Below, in pieces: positions 1 to 13,560 of a stretch of DNA of 64,000 nucleotides. The stretch is from Auanema rhodensis (Eukaryota; Nematoda; Chromadorea; Rhabditida; Rhabditidae). Each line of letters starts with the position of its first letter. The stretch's first letter is position 1. A program made the position numbers and the translations under genes. The stretch spans positions 4,216,001 through 4,280,000 of the forward strand of contig OZ059895.1 of the NCBI GenBank assembly GCA_964057225.1, given 5' to 3'. Below the pieces are notes generated by a model, which was not told the origin of the DNA, did not search any database, and worked only from the letters and a program-made list of their open reading frames with translations.

Positions 1-702
1 AAAATCCGCATCGAATGCACTATACTACATTGAGAAACGCTTAATACAAAACTTAGTTATGATCGTTTGAAAAATGATGCATTAGTGTATGTTGAGTTTC
101 CATGTACACTCAACATTGCTTCCAAAAACATTTCGACAAAAATGTTTTCGAAAAATTTCAAAATAATTTAGCAAAAAGTAGATGTTTTTAGATTTCTTTT
201 TTTAAGGCAAAGACGATGGACAATGTTATTCAACGAAAAAATTAATTCTTCAGGGTGAAAATCGAGGATATAAGTGTGAACATATATCAGTTGATATCTC
301 GGTGCATTTTCAAGCTAGCGCAAATCTGATAACACAGATCGACGCAGCTTAAAAATCCGCATCGAATACACTATACTACATTGAGAAACGTTTAATACAA
401 AAATTAGTTATGATCGTTTGAAAAATGATGCATTAGTGTATGTTGAGTTTCCATGTACACTCAACATTGCTTCCAAAAACATTTTGACAAAAATTTTTTC
501 GAAAAATTTCAAAATAATTTAGCAAAAAGTAGATGTTTTTAGATTCCTTTTCTCAAGGCAAAGACGATGGACAATGTTATTCAACGAAAAAATTAATTCT
601 TCAGGGTGAAAATCGAGGATATAAGTGTGAACTTATATCAGTTGATATCTCGGTGCATTTTCAAGCTAGCGCAAATCTGATAACACAGATCGACGCAGCT
701 TA
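1..702 (+). repeat. 702-bp dimer, copy 1 (monomers 1-2)
   Basis: The first monomer has C52, C134 (TTTCGAC) and G144. The second has A17, T40 and CTTTTCTCAAGG. The same pair recurs as monomers 9-10 and 11-12. This copy differs from the others in having ACATATATC instead of ACTTATATC at about 280-288 of the first monomer. Confidence 0.75.
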
Positions 703-1053
703 AAAATCCGCATCGAATGCACTATACTACATTGAGAAACGCTTAATACAAAAATTAGTTATGATCGTTTGAAAAATGATGCATTAGTGTATGTTGAGTT
801 TCCATGTACACTCAACATTGCTTCCAAAAACATTTTGACAAAAATTTTTTCGAAAAATTTCAAAATAATTTAGCAAAAAGTAGATGTTTTTAGATTTCTT
901 TTTTTAAGGCAAAGACGATGGACAATGTTATTCAACGAAAAAATTAATTCTTCAGGGTGAAAATCGAGGATATAAGTGTGAACTTATATCAGTTGATATC
1001 TCGGTGCATTTTCAAGCTAGCGCAAATCTGATAACACAGATCGACGCAGCTTA

Positions 1054-1388
1054 AAAATCCGCATCGAATGCACTATACTACATTGAGAAACGCTTAATAC
1101 AAAAATTAGTTATGATCGTTTGAAAAATGATGCATTAGTGTATGTTGAGTTTCCATGTACACTCAACATTGCTTCCAAAAACATTTTGACAAAAATTTTT
1201 TCGAAAAATTTCAAAATAATTTAGCAAAAAGTAGATGTTTTTAGATTCCTTTTTTCAAGGCAAAGATGATGGACAATGTTATTCAACGAAAAAATTAATT
1301 CTTCAGGGTGAAAATCGAGGATATAAGTGTGAACTTATATCAGTTGATATCTCGGTGCATTTTCAAGCTAGCGCAAATCTGACGCTTA
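1054..1388 (+). repeat. 335-bp monomer 4 (16-bp deletion)
   Basis: The end of the monomer reads AAATCTGACGCTTAAAA instead of carrying the 22 bases between ATCTG and AAAAA, a net loss of 16. With C203 and C311 this opens a 65-codon frame (1235-1432) that crosses into the next monomer. No coding evidence supports it. Confidence 0.9.
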
Positions 1389-1739
1389 AAAATCCGCATC
1401 GAATGCACTATACTTCATTGAGAAACGCTTAATACAAAACTTAGTTATGATCGTTTGAAAAATGATGCATTAGTGTATGTTGAGTTTCCATGTACACTCA
1501 ACATTGCTTCCAAAAACATTTCGACAAAAATGTTTTCGAAAAATTTCAAAATAATTTAGCAAAAAGTAGATGTTTTTAGATTTCTTTTTTTAAGGCAAAG
1601 ACGATGGACAATGTTATTCAACGAAAAAATTAATTCTTCAGGGTGAAAATCGAGGATATAAGTGTGAACTTATATCAGTTGATATCTCGGTGCATTTTCA
1701 AGCTAGCGCAAATCTGATAACACAGATCGACGCAGCTTA

Positions 1740-2074
1740 AAAATCCGCATCGAATGCACTATACTACATTGAGAAACGCTTAATACAAAAATTAGTTATG
1801 ATCGTTTGAAAAATGATGCATTAGTGTATGTTGAGTTTCCATGTACACTCAACATTGCTTCCAAAAACATTTTGACAAAAATTTTTTCGAAAAATTTCAA
1901 AATAATTTAGCAAAAAGTAGATGTTTTTAGATTCCTTTTTTCAAGGCAAAGATGATGGACAATGTTATTCAACGAAAAAATTAATTCTTCAGGGTGAAAA
2001 TCGAGGATATAAGTGTGAACTTATATCAGTTGATATCTCGGTGCATTTTCAAGCTAGCGCAAATCTGACGCTTA
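1740..2074 (+). repeat. 335-bp monomer 6 (16-bp deletion)
   Basis: Same deletion and no difference from monomer 4 noticed. The chance frame is 1921-2118. It is separated from monomer 4 by one full-length C134/G144 monomer. Confidence 0.9.
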
Positions 2075-2776
2075 AAAATCCGCATCGAATGCACTATACT
2101 TCATTGAGAAACGCTTAATACAAAACTTAGTTATGATCGTTTGAAAAATGATGCATTAGTGTATGTTGAGTTTCCATGTACACTCAACATTGCTTCCAAA
2201 AACATTTTGACAAAAATTTTTTCGAAAAATATCAAATTAATTTAGCAAAAAGTAGATGTTTTTAGATTCATTTTTTTAAGGCAAAGACGATGGACAATGT
2301 TATTCAACGAAAAAATTAATTCTTCAGGGTGAAAATCGAGGATATAAGTGTGAACATATATCAGTTGATATCTCGGTGCATTTTCAAGCTAGCGCAAATC
2401 TGATAACACAGATCGACGCAGCTTAAAAATCCGCATCGAATGCACTATACTACATTGAGAAACGCTTAATACAAAACTTAGTTATGATCGTTTGAAAAAT
2501 GATGCATTAGTGTATGTTGAGTTTCCATGTACACTCAACATTGCTTCCAAAAACATTTTGACAAAAATTTTTTCGAAAAATTTCAAAATAATTTAGCAAA
2601 AAGTAGATGTTTTTAGATTCCTTTTTTTAAGGCAAAGATGATGGATAATGTTATTCAACGAAAAAATTAATTCTTCAGGGTGAAAATCGAGGATATAAGT
2701 GTGAACTTATATCAGTTGATATCTCGTTGCATTTTCAAGCTAGCGCAAATCTGATAACACAGATCGACGCAGCTTA

Positions 2777-3478
2777 AAAATCCGCATCGAATGCACTATA
2801 CTACATTGAGAAACGCTTAATACAAAACTTAGTTATGATCGTTTGAAAAATGATGCATTAGTGTATGTTGAGTTTCCATGTACACTCAACATTGCTTCCA
2901 AAAACATTTCGACAAAAATGTTTTCGAAAAATTTCAAAATAATTTAGCAAAAAGTAGATGTTTTTAGATTTCTTTTTTTAAGGCAAAGACGATGGACAAT
3001 GTTATTCAACGAAAAAATTAATTCTTCAGGGTGAAAATCGAGGATATAAGTGTGAACTTATATCAGTTGATATCTCGGTGCATTTTCAAGCTAGCGCAAA
3101 TCTGATAACACAGATCGACGCAGCTTAAAAATCCGCATCGAATACACTATACTACATTGAGAAACGTTTAATACAAAAATTAGTTATGATCGTTTGAAAA
3201 ATGATGCATTAGTGTATGTTGAGTTTCCATGTACACTCAACATTGCTTCCAAAAACATTTTGACAAAAATTTTTTCGAAAAATTTCAAAATAATTTAGCA
3301 AAAAGTAGATGTTTTTAGATTCCTTTTCTCAAGGCAAAGACGATGGACAATGTTATTCAACGAAAAAATTAATTCTTCAGGGTGAAAATCGAGGATATAA
3401 GTGTGAACTTATATCAGTTGATATCTCGGTGCATTTTCAAGCTAGCGCAAATCTGATAACACAGATCGACGCAGCTTA
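2777..3478 (+). repeat. 702-bp dimer, copy 2 (monomers 9-10)
   Basis: Same two-monomer pattern as 1-702: C52/C134/G144, then A17/T40/CTCAAGG. It is directly followed by another copy. Its first monomer has GATTTCTT at 191-198, where the next copy has GATTCCTT. Confidence 0.78.
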
Positions 3479-4180
3479 AAAATCCGCATCGAATGCACTA
3501 TACTACATTGAGAAACGCTTAATACAAAACTTAGTTATGATCGTTTGAAAAATGATGCATTAGTGTATGTTGAGTTTCCATGTACACTCAACATTGCTTC
3601 CAAAAACATTTCGACAAAAATGTTTTCGAAAAATTTCAAAATAATTTAGCAAAAAGTAGATGTTTTTAGATTCCTTTTTTTAAGGCAAAGACGATGGACA
3701 ATGTTATTCAACGAAAAAATTAATTCTTCAGGGTGAAAATCGAGGATATAAGTGTGAACTTATATCAGTTGATATCTCGGTGCATTTTCAAGCTAGCGCA
3801 AATCTGATAACACAGATCGACGCAGCTTAAAAATCCGCATCGAATACACTATACTACATTGAGAAACGTTTAATACAAAAATTAGTTATGATCGTTTGAA
3901 AAATGATGCATTAGTGTATGTTGAGTTTCCATGTACACTCAACATTGCTTCCAAAAACATTTTGACAAAAATTTTTTCGAAAAATTTCAAAATAATTTAG
4001 CAAAAAGTAGATGTTTTTAGATTCCTTTTCTCAAGGCAAAGACGATGGACAATGTTATTCAACGAAAAAATTAATTCTTCAGGGTGAAAATCGAGGATAT
4101 AAGTGTGAACTTATATCAGTTGATATCTCGGTGCATTTTCAAGCTAGCGCAAATCTGATAACACAGATCGACGCAGCTTA
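3479..4180 (+). repeat. 702-bp dimer, copy 3 (monomers 11-12)
   Basis: Tandem copy of 2777-3478. Monomer 12 shows no difference from monomer 10 that I noticed. Monomer 13 (4181-4531) begins a fourth copy with two private changes, GATGGAAAATG and ATATCGCGG, and the pattern then ends. Confidence 0.78.
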
Positions 4181-5232
4181 AAAATCCGCATCGAATGCAC
4201 TATACTACATTGAGAAACGCTTAATACAAAACTTAGTTATGATCGTTTGAAAAATGATGCATTAGTGTATGTTGAGTTTCCATGTACACTCAACATTGCT
4301 TCCAAAAACATTTCGACAAAAATGTTTTCGAAAAATTTCAAAATAATTTAGCAAAAAGTAGATGTTTTTAGATTCCTTTTTTTAAGGCAAAGACGATGGA
4401 AAATGTTATTCAACGAAAAAATTAATTCTTCAGGGTGAAAATCGAGGATATAAGTGTGAACTTATATCAGTTGATATCGCGGTGCATTTTCAAGCTAGCG
4501 CAAATCTGATAACACAGATCGACGCAGCTTAAAAATCCGCATCGAATGCACTATACTTCATTGAGAAACGCTTAATACAAAACTTAGTTATGATCGTTTG
4601 AAAAATGATGCATTAGTGTATGTTGAGTTTCCATGTACACTCAACATTGCTTCCAAAAACATTTTGACAAAAATTTTTTCGAAAAATTTCAAAATAATTT
4701 AGCAAAAAGTAGATGTTTTTAGATTCATTTTTTAAGGCAAAGACGATGGACAATGTTATTCAACGAAAAAAGTAATTCTTCAGGGTGAAAATCGAGGATA
4801 TATGTGTGAACTTATATCAGTTGATATCTCGGTGCATTTTCAAGCTAGCGCAAATCTGATAACACAGATCGACGCAGCTTAAAAATCCGCATCGAATGCA
4901 CTATACTTCATTGAGAAACGCTTAATACAAAAATTAGTTATGATTGTTTGAAAAATGATGCATTAGTGTATGTTGAGTTTCCATGTACACTCAACATTGC
5001 TTCCAAAAACATTTTGACAAAAATTTTTTCGAAAAATTTCAAAATAATTTAGCAAAAAGTAGATGTTTTTAGATTCCTTTTCTCAAGGCAAAGACGATGG
5101 ACATTGTTATTCAACGAAAAAATTAATTCTTCAGGGTGAAAATCGAGGATATAAGTGTGAACTTATATCAGTTGATATCTCGGTGCATTTTTAAGCTAGC
5201 GCAAATCTGATAACACAGATCGACGCAGCTTA

Positions 5233-5567
5233 AAAATCCGCATCGAATACACTATACTACATTGAGAAACGTTTAATACAAAAATTAGTTATGATCGTTT
5301 GAAAAATGATGCATTAGTGTATGTTGAGTTTCCATGTACACTCAACATTGCTTCCAAAAACATTTTGACAAAAATTTTTTCGAAAAATTTCAAAATAATT
5401 TAGCAAAAAGTAGATGTTTTTAGATTCCTTTTTTAAAGGCAAAGATGATGGACAATGTTATTCAACGAAAAAATTAATTCTTCAGGGTGAAAATCGAGGA
5501 TATAAGTGTGAACTTATATCAGTTGATATCTCGGTGCATTTTCAAGCTAGCGCAAATCTGACGCTTA
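5233..5567 (+). repeat. 335-bp monomer 16 (16-bp deletion)
   Basis: Carries A17, T40 and A203 (TTTAAAGGC), so the chance frame 5414-5611 has K where other copies have Q. First member of the 9-mer HOR copy 1. Confidence 0.9.
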
Positions 5568-6620
5568 AAAATCCGCATCGAATGCACTATACTTCATTGA
5601 GAAACGCTTAATACAAAACTTAGTTATGATCGTTTGAAAAATGATGCATTAGTGTATGTTGAGTTTCCATGTACACTCAACATTGCTTCCAAAAACATTT
5701 TGACAAAAATTTTTGCGAAAAATTTCAAAATAATTTAGCAAAAAGTAGATGTTTTTAGATTCCTTTTTTTAAGGCAAAGATGATGGACAATGTTATTCAA
5801 CGAAAAAATTAATTCTTCAGGGTGAAAATCGAGGATATAAGTGTGAACTTATATCAGTTGATATCTCGGTGCATTTTTAAGCTAGCGCAAATCTGATAAC
5901 ACAGATCGACGCAGCTTAAAAATCCGCATCGAATGCACTATACTACATTGAGAAACGCTTAATACAAAACTTAGTTATGATCGTTTGAAAAATGATGCAT
6001 TAGTGTATGTTGAGTTTCCATGTACACTCAACATTGCTTCCAAAAACATTTTGACAAAAATTTTTTCGAAAAATTTCAAAATAATTTAGCAAAAAGTAGA
6101 TGTTTTTAGATTCCTTTTTTTAAGGCAAAGATGATGGACAATGTTATTCAACGAAAAAATTAATTTTTCAGGGTGAAAATCGAGGATATAAGTGTGAACT
6201 TATATCAGTTGATATCTCGTTGCATTTTCAAGCTAGCGCAAATCTGATAACACAGATCGACGCAGCTTAAAAATCCGCATCGAATGCACTATACTACATT
6301 GAGAAACGCTCAATACAAAACTTAGTTATGATCGTTTGAAAAATGATGCATTAGTGTATGTTGAGTTTCCATGTACACTCAACATTGCTTCCAAAAACAT
6401 TTCGACAAAAATGTTTTCGAAAAATTTCAAAATAATTTAGCAAAAAGTAGATGTTTTTAGATTTCTTTTTTTAAGGCAAAGACGATGGACAATGTTATTC
6501 AACGAAAAAATTAATTCTTCAGGGTGAAAATCGAGGATATAAGTGTGAACTTATATCAGTTGATATCTCGGTGCATTTTCAAGCTAGCGCAAATCTGATA
6601 ACACAGATCGACGCAGCTTA

Positions 6621-6955
6621 AAAATCCGCATCGAATGCACTATACTACATTGAGAAACGCTTAATACAAAAATTAGTTATGATCGTTTGAAAAATGATGC
6701 ATTAGTGTATGTTGAGTTTCCATGTACACTCAACATTGCTTCCAAAAACATTTTGACAAAAATTTTTTCGAAAAATTTCAAAATAATTTAGCAAAAAGTA
6801 GATGTTTTTAGATTCCTTTTTTCAAGGCAAAGATGATGGACAATGTTATTCAACGAAAAAATTAATTCTTCAGGGTGAAAATCGAGGATATAAGTGTGAA
6901 CTTATATCAGTTGATATCTCGGTGCATTTTCAAGCTAGCGCAAATCTGACGCTTA
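6621..6955 (+). repeat. 335-bp monomer 20 (16-bp deletion)
   Basis: Fifth member of the 9-mer HOR copy 1, resembling monomers 4 and 6 (A52, T148, C203). Chance frame 6802-6999. Confidence 0.9.
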
Positions 6956-7306
6956 AAAATCCGCATCGAATGCACTATACTTCATTGAGAAACGCTTAAT
7001 ACAAAACTTAGTTATGATCGTTTGAAAAATGATGCATTAGTGTATGTTGAGTTTCCATGTACACTCAACATTGCTTCCAAAAACATTTTGACAAAAATTT
7101 TTTCGAAAAATATCAAATTAATTTAGCAAAAAGTAGATGTTTTTAGATTCATTTTTTCAAGGCAAAGACGACGGACAATGTTATTCAACGAAAAAATTAA
7201 TTCTTCAGGGTGAAAATCGAGGATATAAGTGTGAACATATATCAGTTGATATCTCGGTGCATTTTCAAGCTAGCGCAAATCTGATAACACAGATCGACGC
7301 AGCTTA

Positions 7307-7641
7307 AAAATCCGCATCGAATGCACTATACTTCATTGAGAAACGCTTAATACAAAACTTAGTTATGATCGTTTGAAAAATGATGCATTAGTGTATGTTG
7401 AGTTTCCATGTACACTCAACATTGCTTCCAAAAACATTTTGACAAAAATTTTTGCGAAAAATTTCAAAATAATTTAGCAAAAAGTAGATGTTTTTAGATT
7501 CCTTTTTTCAAGGCAAAGATGATGGACAATGTTATTCAACGAAAAAATTAATTCTTCAGGGTGAAAATCGAGGATATAAGTGTGAACTTATATCAGTTGA
7601 TATCTCGGTGCATTTTCAAGCTAGCGCAAATCTGACGCTTA
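7307..7641 (+). repeat. 335-bp monomer 22 (16-bp deletion)
   Basis: Seventh member of the 9-mer HOR copy 1, with T27, C52, G148 and C203. Chance frame 7488-7685. Confidence 0.9.
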
Positions 7642-8343
7642 AAAATCCGCATCGAATGCACTATACTTCATTGAGAAACGCTTAATACAAAACTTAGTTA
7701 TGATCGTTTGAAAAATGATGCATTAGTGTATGTTGAGTTTCCATGTACACTCAACATTGCTTCCAAAAACATTTTGAGAAAAATTTTTTCGAAAAATATC
7801 AAATTAATTTAGCAAAAAGTAGATGTTTTTAGATTCATTTTTTTAAGGCAAAGACGATGGACAATGTTATTCAACGAAAAAATTAATTCTTCAGGGTGAA
7901 AATCGAGGATATAAGTGTGAACATATATCAGTTGATATCTCGGTGCATTTTCAAGCTAGCGCAAATCTGATAACACAGATCGACGCAGCTTAAAAATCCG
8001 CATCGAATGCACTATACTTCATTGAGAAACGCTTAATACAAAACTTAGTTATGATCGTTTGAAAAATGATGCATTAGTGTATGTTGAGTTTCCATGTACA
8101 CTCAACATTGCTTCCAAAAACATTTTGACAAAAATTTTTGCGAAAAATTTCAAAATAATTTAGCAAAAAGTAGATGTTTTTAGATTCCTTTTTTTAAGGC
8201 AAAGATGATGGACAATGTTATTCAACGAAAAAATTAATTCTTCAGGGTGAAAATCGAGGATATAAGTGTGAACTTATATCAGTTGATATCTCGGTGCATT
8301 TTTAAGCTAGCGCAAATCTGATAACACAGATCGACGCAGCTTA

Positions 8344-8678
8344 AAAATCCGCATCGAATACACTATACTACATTGAGAAACGTTTAATACAAAAATTAGT
8401 TATGATCGTTTGAAAAATGATGCATTAGTGTATGTTGAGTTTCCATGTACACTCAACATTGCTTCCAAAAACATTTTGACAAAAATTTTTTCGAAAAATT
8501 TCAAAATAATTTAGCAAAAAGTAGATGTTTTTAGATTCCTTTTTTAAAGGCAAAGATGATGGACAATGTTATTCAACGAAAAAATTAATTCTTCAGGGTG
8601 AAAATCGAGGATATAAGTGTGAACTTATATCAGTTGATATCTCGGTGCATTTTCAAGCTAGCGCAAATCTGACGCTTA
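8344..8678 (+). repeat. 335-bp monomer 25 (16-bp deletion)
   Basis: HOR partner of monomer 16, 3111 bp downstream, with the same A17, T40 and A203. Chance frame 8525-8722. Confidence 0.9.
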
Positions 8679-9731
8679 AAAATCCGCATCGAATGCACTA
8701 TACTTCATTGAGAAACGCTTAATACAAAACTTAGTTATGATCGTTTGAAAAATGATGCATTAGTGTATGTTGAGTTTCCATGTACACTCAACATTGCTTC
8801 CAAAAACATTTTGACAAAAATTTTTGCGAAAAATTTCAAAATAATTTAGCAAAAAGTAGATGTTTTTAGATTCCTTTTTTTAAGGCAAAGATGATGGACA
8901 ATGTTATTCAACGAAAAAATTAATTCTTCAGGGTGAAAATCGAGGATATAAGTGTGAACTTATATCAGTTGATATCTCGGTGCATTTTTAAGCTAGCGCA
9001 AATCTGATAACACAGATCGACGCAGCTTAAAAATCCGCATCGAATGCACTATACTACATTGAGAAACGCTTAATACAAAACTTAGTTATGATCGTTTGAA
9101 AAATGATGCATTAGTGTATGTTGAGTTTCCATGTACACTCAACATTGCTTCCAAAAACATTTTGACAAAAATTTTTTCGAAAAATTTCAAAATAATTTAG
9201 CAAAAAGTAGATGTTTTTAGATTCCTTTTTTTAAGGCAAAGATGATGGACAATGTTATTCAACGAAAAAATTAATTTTTCAGGGTGAAAATCGAGGATAT
9301 AAGTGTGAACTTATATCAGTTGATATCTCGTTGCATTTTCAAGCTAGCGCAAATCTGATAACACAGATCGACGCAGCTTAAAAATCCGCATCGAATGCAC
9401 TATACTACATTGAGAAACGCTCAATACAAAACTTAGTTATGATCGTTTGAAAAATGATGCATTAGTGTATGTTGAGTTTCCATGTACACTCAACATTGCT
9501 TCCAAAAACATTTCGACAAAAATGTTTTCGAAAAATTTCAAAATAATTTAGCAAAAAGTAGATGTTTTTAGATTTCTTTTTTTAAGGCAAAGACGATGGA
9601 CAATGTTATTCAACGAAAAAATTAATTCTTCAGGGTGAAAATCGAGGATATAAGTGTGAACTTATATCAGTTGATATCTCGGTGCATTTTCAAGCTAGCG
9701 CAAATCTGATAACACAGATCGACGCAGCTTA

Positions 9732-10066
9732 AAAATCCGCATCGAATGCACTATACTACATTGAGAAACGCTTAATACAAAAATTAGTTATGATCGTTTG
9801 AAAAATGATGCATTAGTGTATGTTGAGTTTCCATGTACACTCAACATTGCTTCCAAAAACATTTTGACAAAAATTTTTGCGAAAAATTTCAAAATAATTT
9901 AGCAAAAAGTAGATGTTTTTAGATTCCTTTTTTCAAGGCAAAGATGATGGACAATGTTATTCAACGAAAAAATTAATTCTTCAGGGTGAAAATCGAGGAT
10001 ATAAGTGTGAACTTATATCAGTTGATATCTCGGTGCATTTTCAAGCTAGCGCAAATCTGACGCTTA
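9732..10066 (+). repeat. 335-bp monomer 29 (16-bp deletion)
   Basis: HOR partner of monomer 20, from which it differs by G148. Chance frame 9913-10110. Confidence 0.9.
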
Positions 10067-10417
10067 AAAATCCGCATCGAATGCACTATACTTCATTGAG
10101 AAACGCTTAATACAAAACTTAGTTATGATCGTTTGAAAAATGATGCATTAGTGTATGTTGAGTTTCCATGTACACTCAACATTGCTTCCAAAAACATTTT
10201 GACAAAAATTTTTTCGAAAAATATCAAATTAATTTAGCAAAAAGTAGATGTTTTTAGATTCATTTTTTCAAGGCAAAGACGATGGACAATGTTATTCAAC
10301 GAAAAAATTAATTCTTCAGGGTGAAAATCGAGGATATAAGTGTGAACATATATCAGTTGATATCTCGGTGCATTTTCAAGCTAGCGCAAATCTGATAACA
10401 CAGATCGACGCAGCTTA

Positions 10418-10752
10418 AAAATCCGCATCGAATGCACTATACTTCATTGAGAAACGCTTAATACAAAACTTAGTTATGATCGTTTGAAAAATGATGCATT
10501 AGTGTATGTTGAGTTTCCATGTACACTCAACATTGCTTCCAAAAACATTTTGACAAAAATTTTTGCGAAAAATTTCAAAATAATTTAGCAAAAAGTAGAT
10601 GTTTTTAGATTCCTTTTTTCAAGGCAAAGATGATGGACAATGTTATTCAACGAAAAAATTAATTCTTCAGGGTGAAAATCGAGGATATAAGTGTGAACTT
10701 ATATCAGTTGATATCTCGGTGCATTTTCAAGCTAGCGCAAATCTGACGCTTA
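10418..10752 (+). repeat. 335-bp monomer 31 (16-bp deletion)
   Basis: HOR partner of monomer 22. Chance frame 10599-10796. Confidence 0.9.
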
Positions 10753-11454
10753 AAAATCCGCATCGAATGCACTATACTTCATTGAGAAACGCTTAATACA
10801 AAACTTAGTTATGATCGTTTGAAAAATGATGCATTAGTGTATGTTGAGTTTCCATGTACACTCAACATTGCTTCCAAAAACATTTTGAGAAAAATTTTTT
10901 CGAAAAATATCAAATTAATTTAGCAAAAAGTAGATGTTTTTAGATTCATTTTTTTAAGGCAAAGACGATGGACAATGTTATTCAACGAAAAAATTAATTC
11001 TTCAGGGTGAAAATCGAGGATATAAGTGTGAACATATATCAGTTGATATCTCGGTGCATTTTCAAGCTAGCGCAAATCTGATAACACAGATCGACGCAGC
11101 TTAAAAATCCGCATCGAATGCACTATACTTCATTGAGAAACGCTTAATACAAAACTTAGTTATGATCGTTTGAAAAATGATGCATTAGTGTATGTTGAGT
11201 TTCCATGTACACTCAACATTGCTTCCAAAAACATTTTGACAAAAATTTTTGCGAAAAATTTCAAAATAATTTAGCAAAAAGTAGATGTTTTTAGATTCCT
11301 TTTTTTAAGGCAAAGATGATGGACAATGTTATTCAACGAAAAAATTAATTCTTCAGGGTGAAAATCGAGGATATAAGTGTGAACTTATATCAGTTGATAT
11401 CTCGGTGCATTTTTAAGCTAGCGCAAATCTGATAACACAGATCGACGCAGCTTA

Positions 11455-11805
11455 AAAATCCGCATCGAATGCACTATACTACATTGAGAAACGCTTAATA
11501 CAAAAATTAGTTATGATTGTTTGAAAAATGATGCATTAGTGTATGTTGAGTTTCCATGTACACTCAACATTGCTTCCAAAAACATTTTGACAAAAATTTT
11601 TTCGAAAAATTTCAAAATAATTTAGCAAAAAGTAGATGTTTTTCGATTCCTTTTTTTAAGGCAAAGACGATGGACAATGTTATTCAACGAAAAAATCAAT
11701 TCTTCAGGGTGAAAATCGAGGATATAAGTGTGAACTTATATCAGTTGATATCTCGTTGCATTTTCAAGCTAGCGCAAATCTGATAACACAGATCGACGCA
11801 GCTTA
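11455..11805 (+). repeat. C190/C243 monomer 34
   Basis: A190C and T243C turn the in-frame TAG and TAA into TCG and CAA, opening 75 codons (11556-11783). T64 and CTCGTTGC are also present, as in the other zone A members (49 and 62). It follows the end of the 9-mer HOR. Confidence 0.88.
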
Positions 11806-13560
11806 AAAATCCGCATCGAATGCACTATACTACATTGAGAAACGCTTAATACAAAACTTAGTTATGATCGTTTGAAAAATGATGCATTAGTGTATGTTGA
11901 GTTTCCATGTACACTCAACATTGCTTCCAAAAACATTTGGACAAAAATGTTTTCGAAAAATTTCAAAATAATTTAGCAAAAAGTAGATGTTTTTAGATTC
12001 CTTTTTTTAAGGCAAAGACGATGGACAATGTTATTCAACGAAAAAATTAATTCTTCAGGGTGAAAATCGAGGATATAAGTGTGAACTTATATCAGTTGAT
12101 ATCTCGGTGCATTTTCAAGCTAGCGCAAATCTGATAACACAGATCGACGCAGCTTAAAAATCCGCATCGAATGCACTATACTTCATTGAGAAACGCTCAA
12201 TACAAAAATAAGTTATGATCGTTTGAAAAATGATGCATTAGTGTATGTTGAGTTTCCATGTACACTCAACATTGCTTCCAAAAACATTTTGACAAAAATT
12301 TTTTCGAAAAATTTCAAAATAATTTAGCAAAAAGTAGATGTTTTTAGATTCATTTTTTTAAGGCAAAGACGATGGACAATGTTATTCAACGAAAAAATTA
12401 ATTCTTCAGGGTGAAAATCGAGGATATATGTGTGAACTTATATCAGTTGATATCTCGGTGAATTTTCAAGCTAGCGCAAATCTGATAACACAGATCGACG
12501 CAGCTTAAAAATCCGCATCGAATGCACTATACTTCATTGAGAAACGCTTAATACAAAAATTAGTTATGATTGTTTGAAAAATGATGCATTAGTGTATGTT
12601 GAGTTTCCATGTACACTCAACATTGCTTCCAAAAACATTTTGACAAAAATTTTTTCGAAAAATTTCAAAATAATTTAGCAAAAAGTAGATGTTTTTAGAT
12701 TCATTTTTTTAAGGCAAAGACGATGGACAATGTTATTCAACGAAAAAATTAATTCTTCAGGGTGAAAATCGAGGATATAAGTGTGAACTTATATCAGTTG
12801 ATATCTCGGTGCATTTTCAAGCTAGCGCAAATCTGATAACACAGATCGACGCAGCTTAAAAATCCGCATCGAATGCACTATACTTCATTGAGAAACGCTT
12901 AATACAAAAATTAGTTATGATTGTTTGAAAAATGATGCATTAGTGTATGTTGAGTTTCCATGTACACTCAACATTGCTTCCAAAAACATTTTGACAAAAA
13001 TTTTTTCGAAAAATTTCAAAATAATTTAGCAAAAAGTAGATGTTTTTAGATTCCTTTTCTCAAGGCAAAGACGATGGACAATGTTATTCAACGAAAAAAT
13101 TAATTCTTCAGGGTGAAAATCGAGGATATAAGTGTGAACTTATATCAGTTGATATCTCGGTGCATTTTTAAGCTAGCGCAAATCTGATAACACAGATCGA
13201 CGCAGCTTAAAAATCCGCATCGAATACACTATACTACATTGAGAAACGTTTAATACAAAAATTAGTTATGATCGTTTGAAAAATGATGCATTAGTGTATG
13301 TTGAGTTTCCATGTACACTCAACATTGCTTCCAAAAACATTTTGACAAAAATTTTTTCGAAAAATTTCAAAATAATTTAGCAAAAAGTAGATGTTTTTAG
13401 ATTCCTTTTTTTAAGGCAAAGACGATGGACAATGTTATTCAACGAAAAAATTAATTCTTCAGGGTGAAAATCGAGGATATAAGTGTGAACTTATATCAGT
13501 TGATATCTCGGTGCATTTTTAAGCTAGCGCAAATCTGATAACACAGATCGACGCAGCTTA

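Larger units (their letters stand above)
5233..8343 (+). repeat. 9-monomer HOR, 3111 bp, copy 1 (monomers 16-24)
   Basis: Nine monomers, of which the 1st, 5th and 7th are 335 bp, giving 9 x 351 - 48 = 3111 bp. The ordered private variants (A17/A203 deletion monomer; G148; TTAATTTTTC with CTCGTTGC; GCTCAAT with C134; and so on to TTTTGAGAAAAA in the 8th) are repeated in the same order in the following 3111 bp. Confidence 0.9.
8344..11454 (+). repeat. 9-monomer HOR, 3111 bp, copy 2 (monomers 25-33)
   Basis: Direct tandem copy of 5233-8343. I noticed two differences: G148 in the 5th monomer (T in copy 1), and GACGATGG in the 6th where copy 1 has GACGACGG. After this copy the array moves to monomer 34, a different subtype, so the third repeat does not continue. 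Confidence 0.9.

Noticed and set aside
182-205. Ribosome binding sites or promoters before the ATG in the monomer
   Set aside because: AT-rich runs give promoter-like strings everywhere in the repeat; none is specific to a real gene.
1235-1432. 65-codon open frame MFLDSFFQGK..., found 12 times in zone A
   Set aside because: It exists only when a monomer has a non-T base at 203, C at 311 and the 16-bp deletion, and it runs over the monomer boundary. Monomer 64 has the deletion but a stop. There is no sign of a conserved domain and the sequence varies exactly as the surrounding satellite does.
11556-11783. 75-codon open frame MYTQHCFQKH..., found 11 times
   Set aside because: It arises from two substitutions in one satellite subtype and is stopped in all other monomers. 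No recognised family, no domain and no regulatory context; treated as a subtype marker only.
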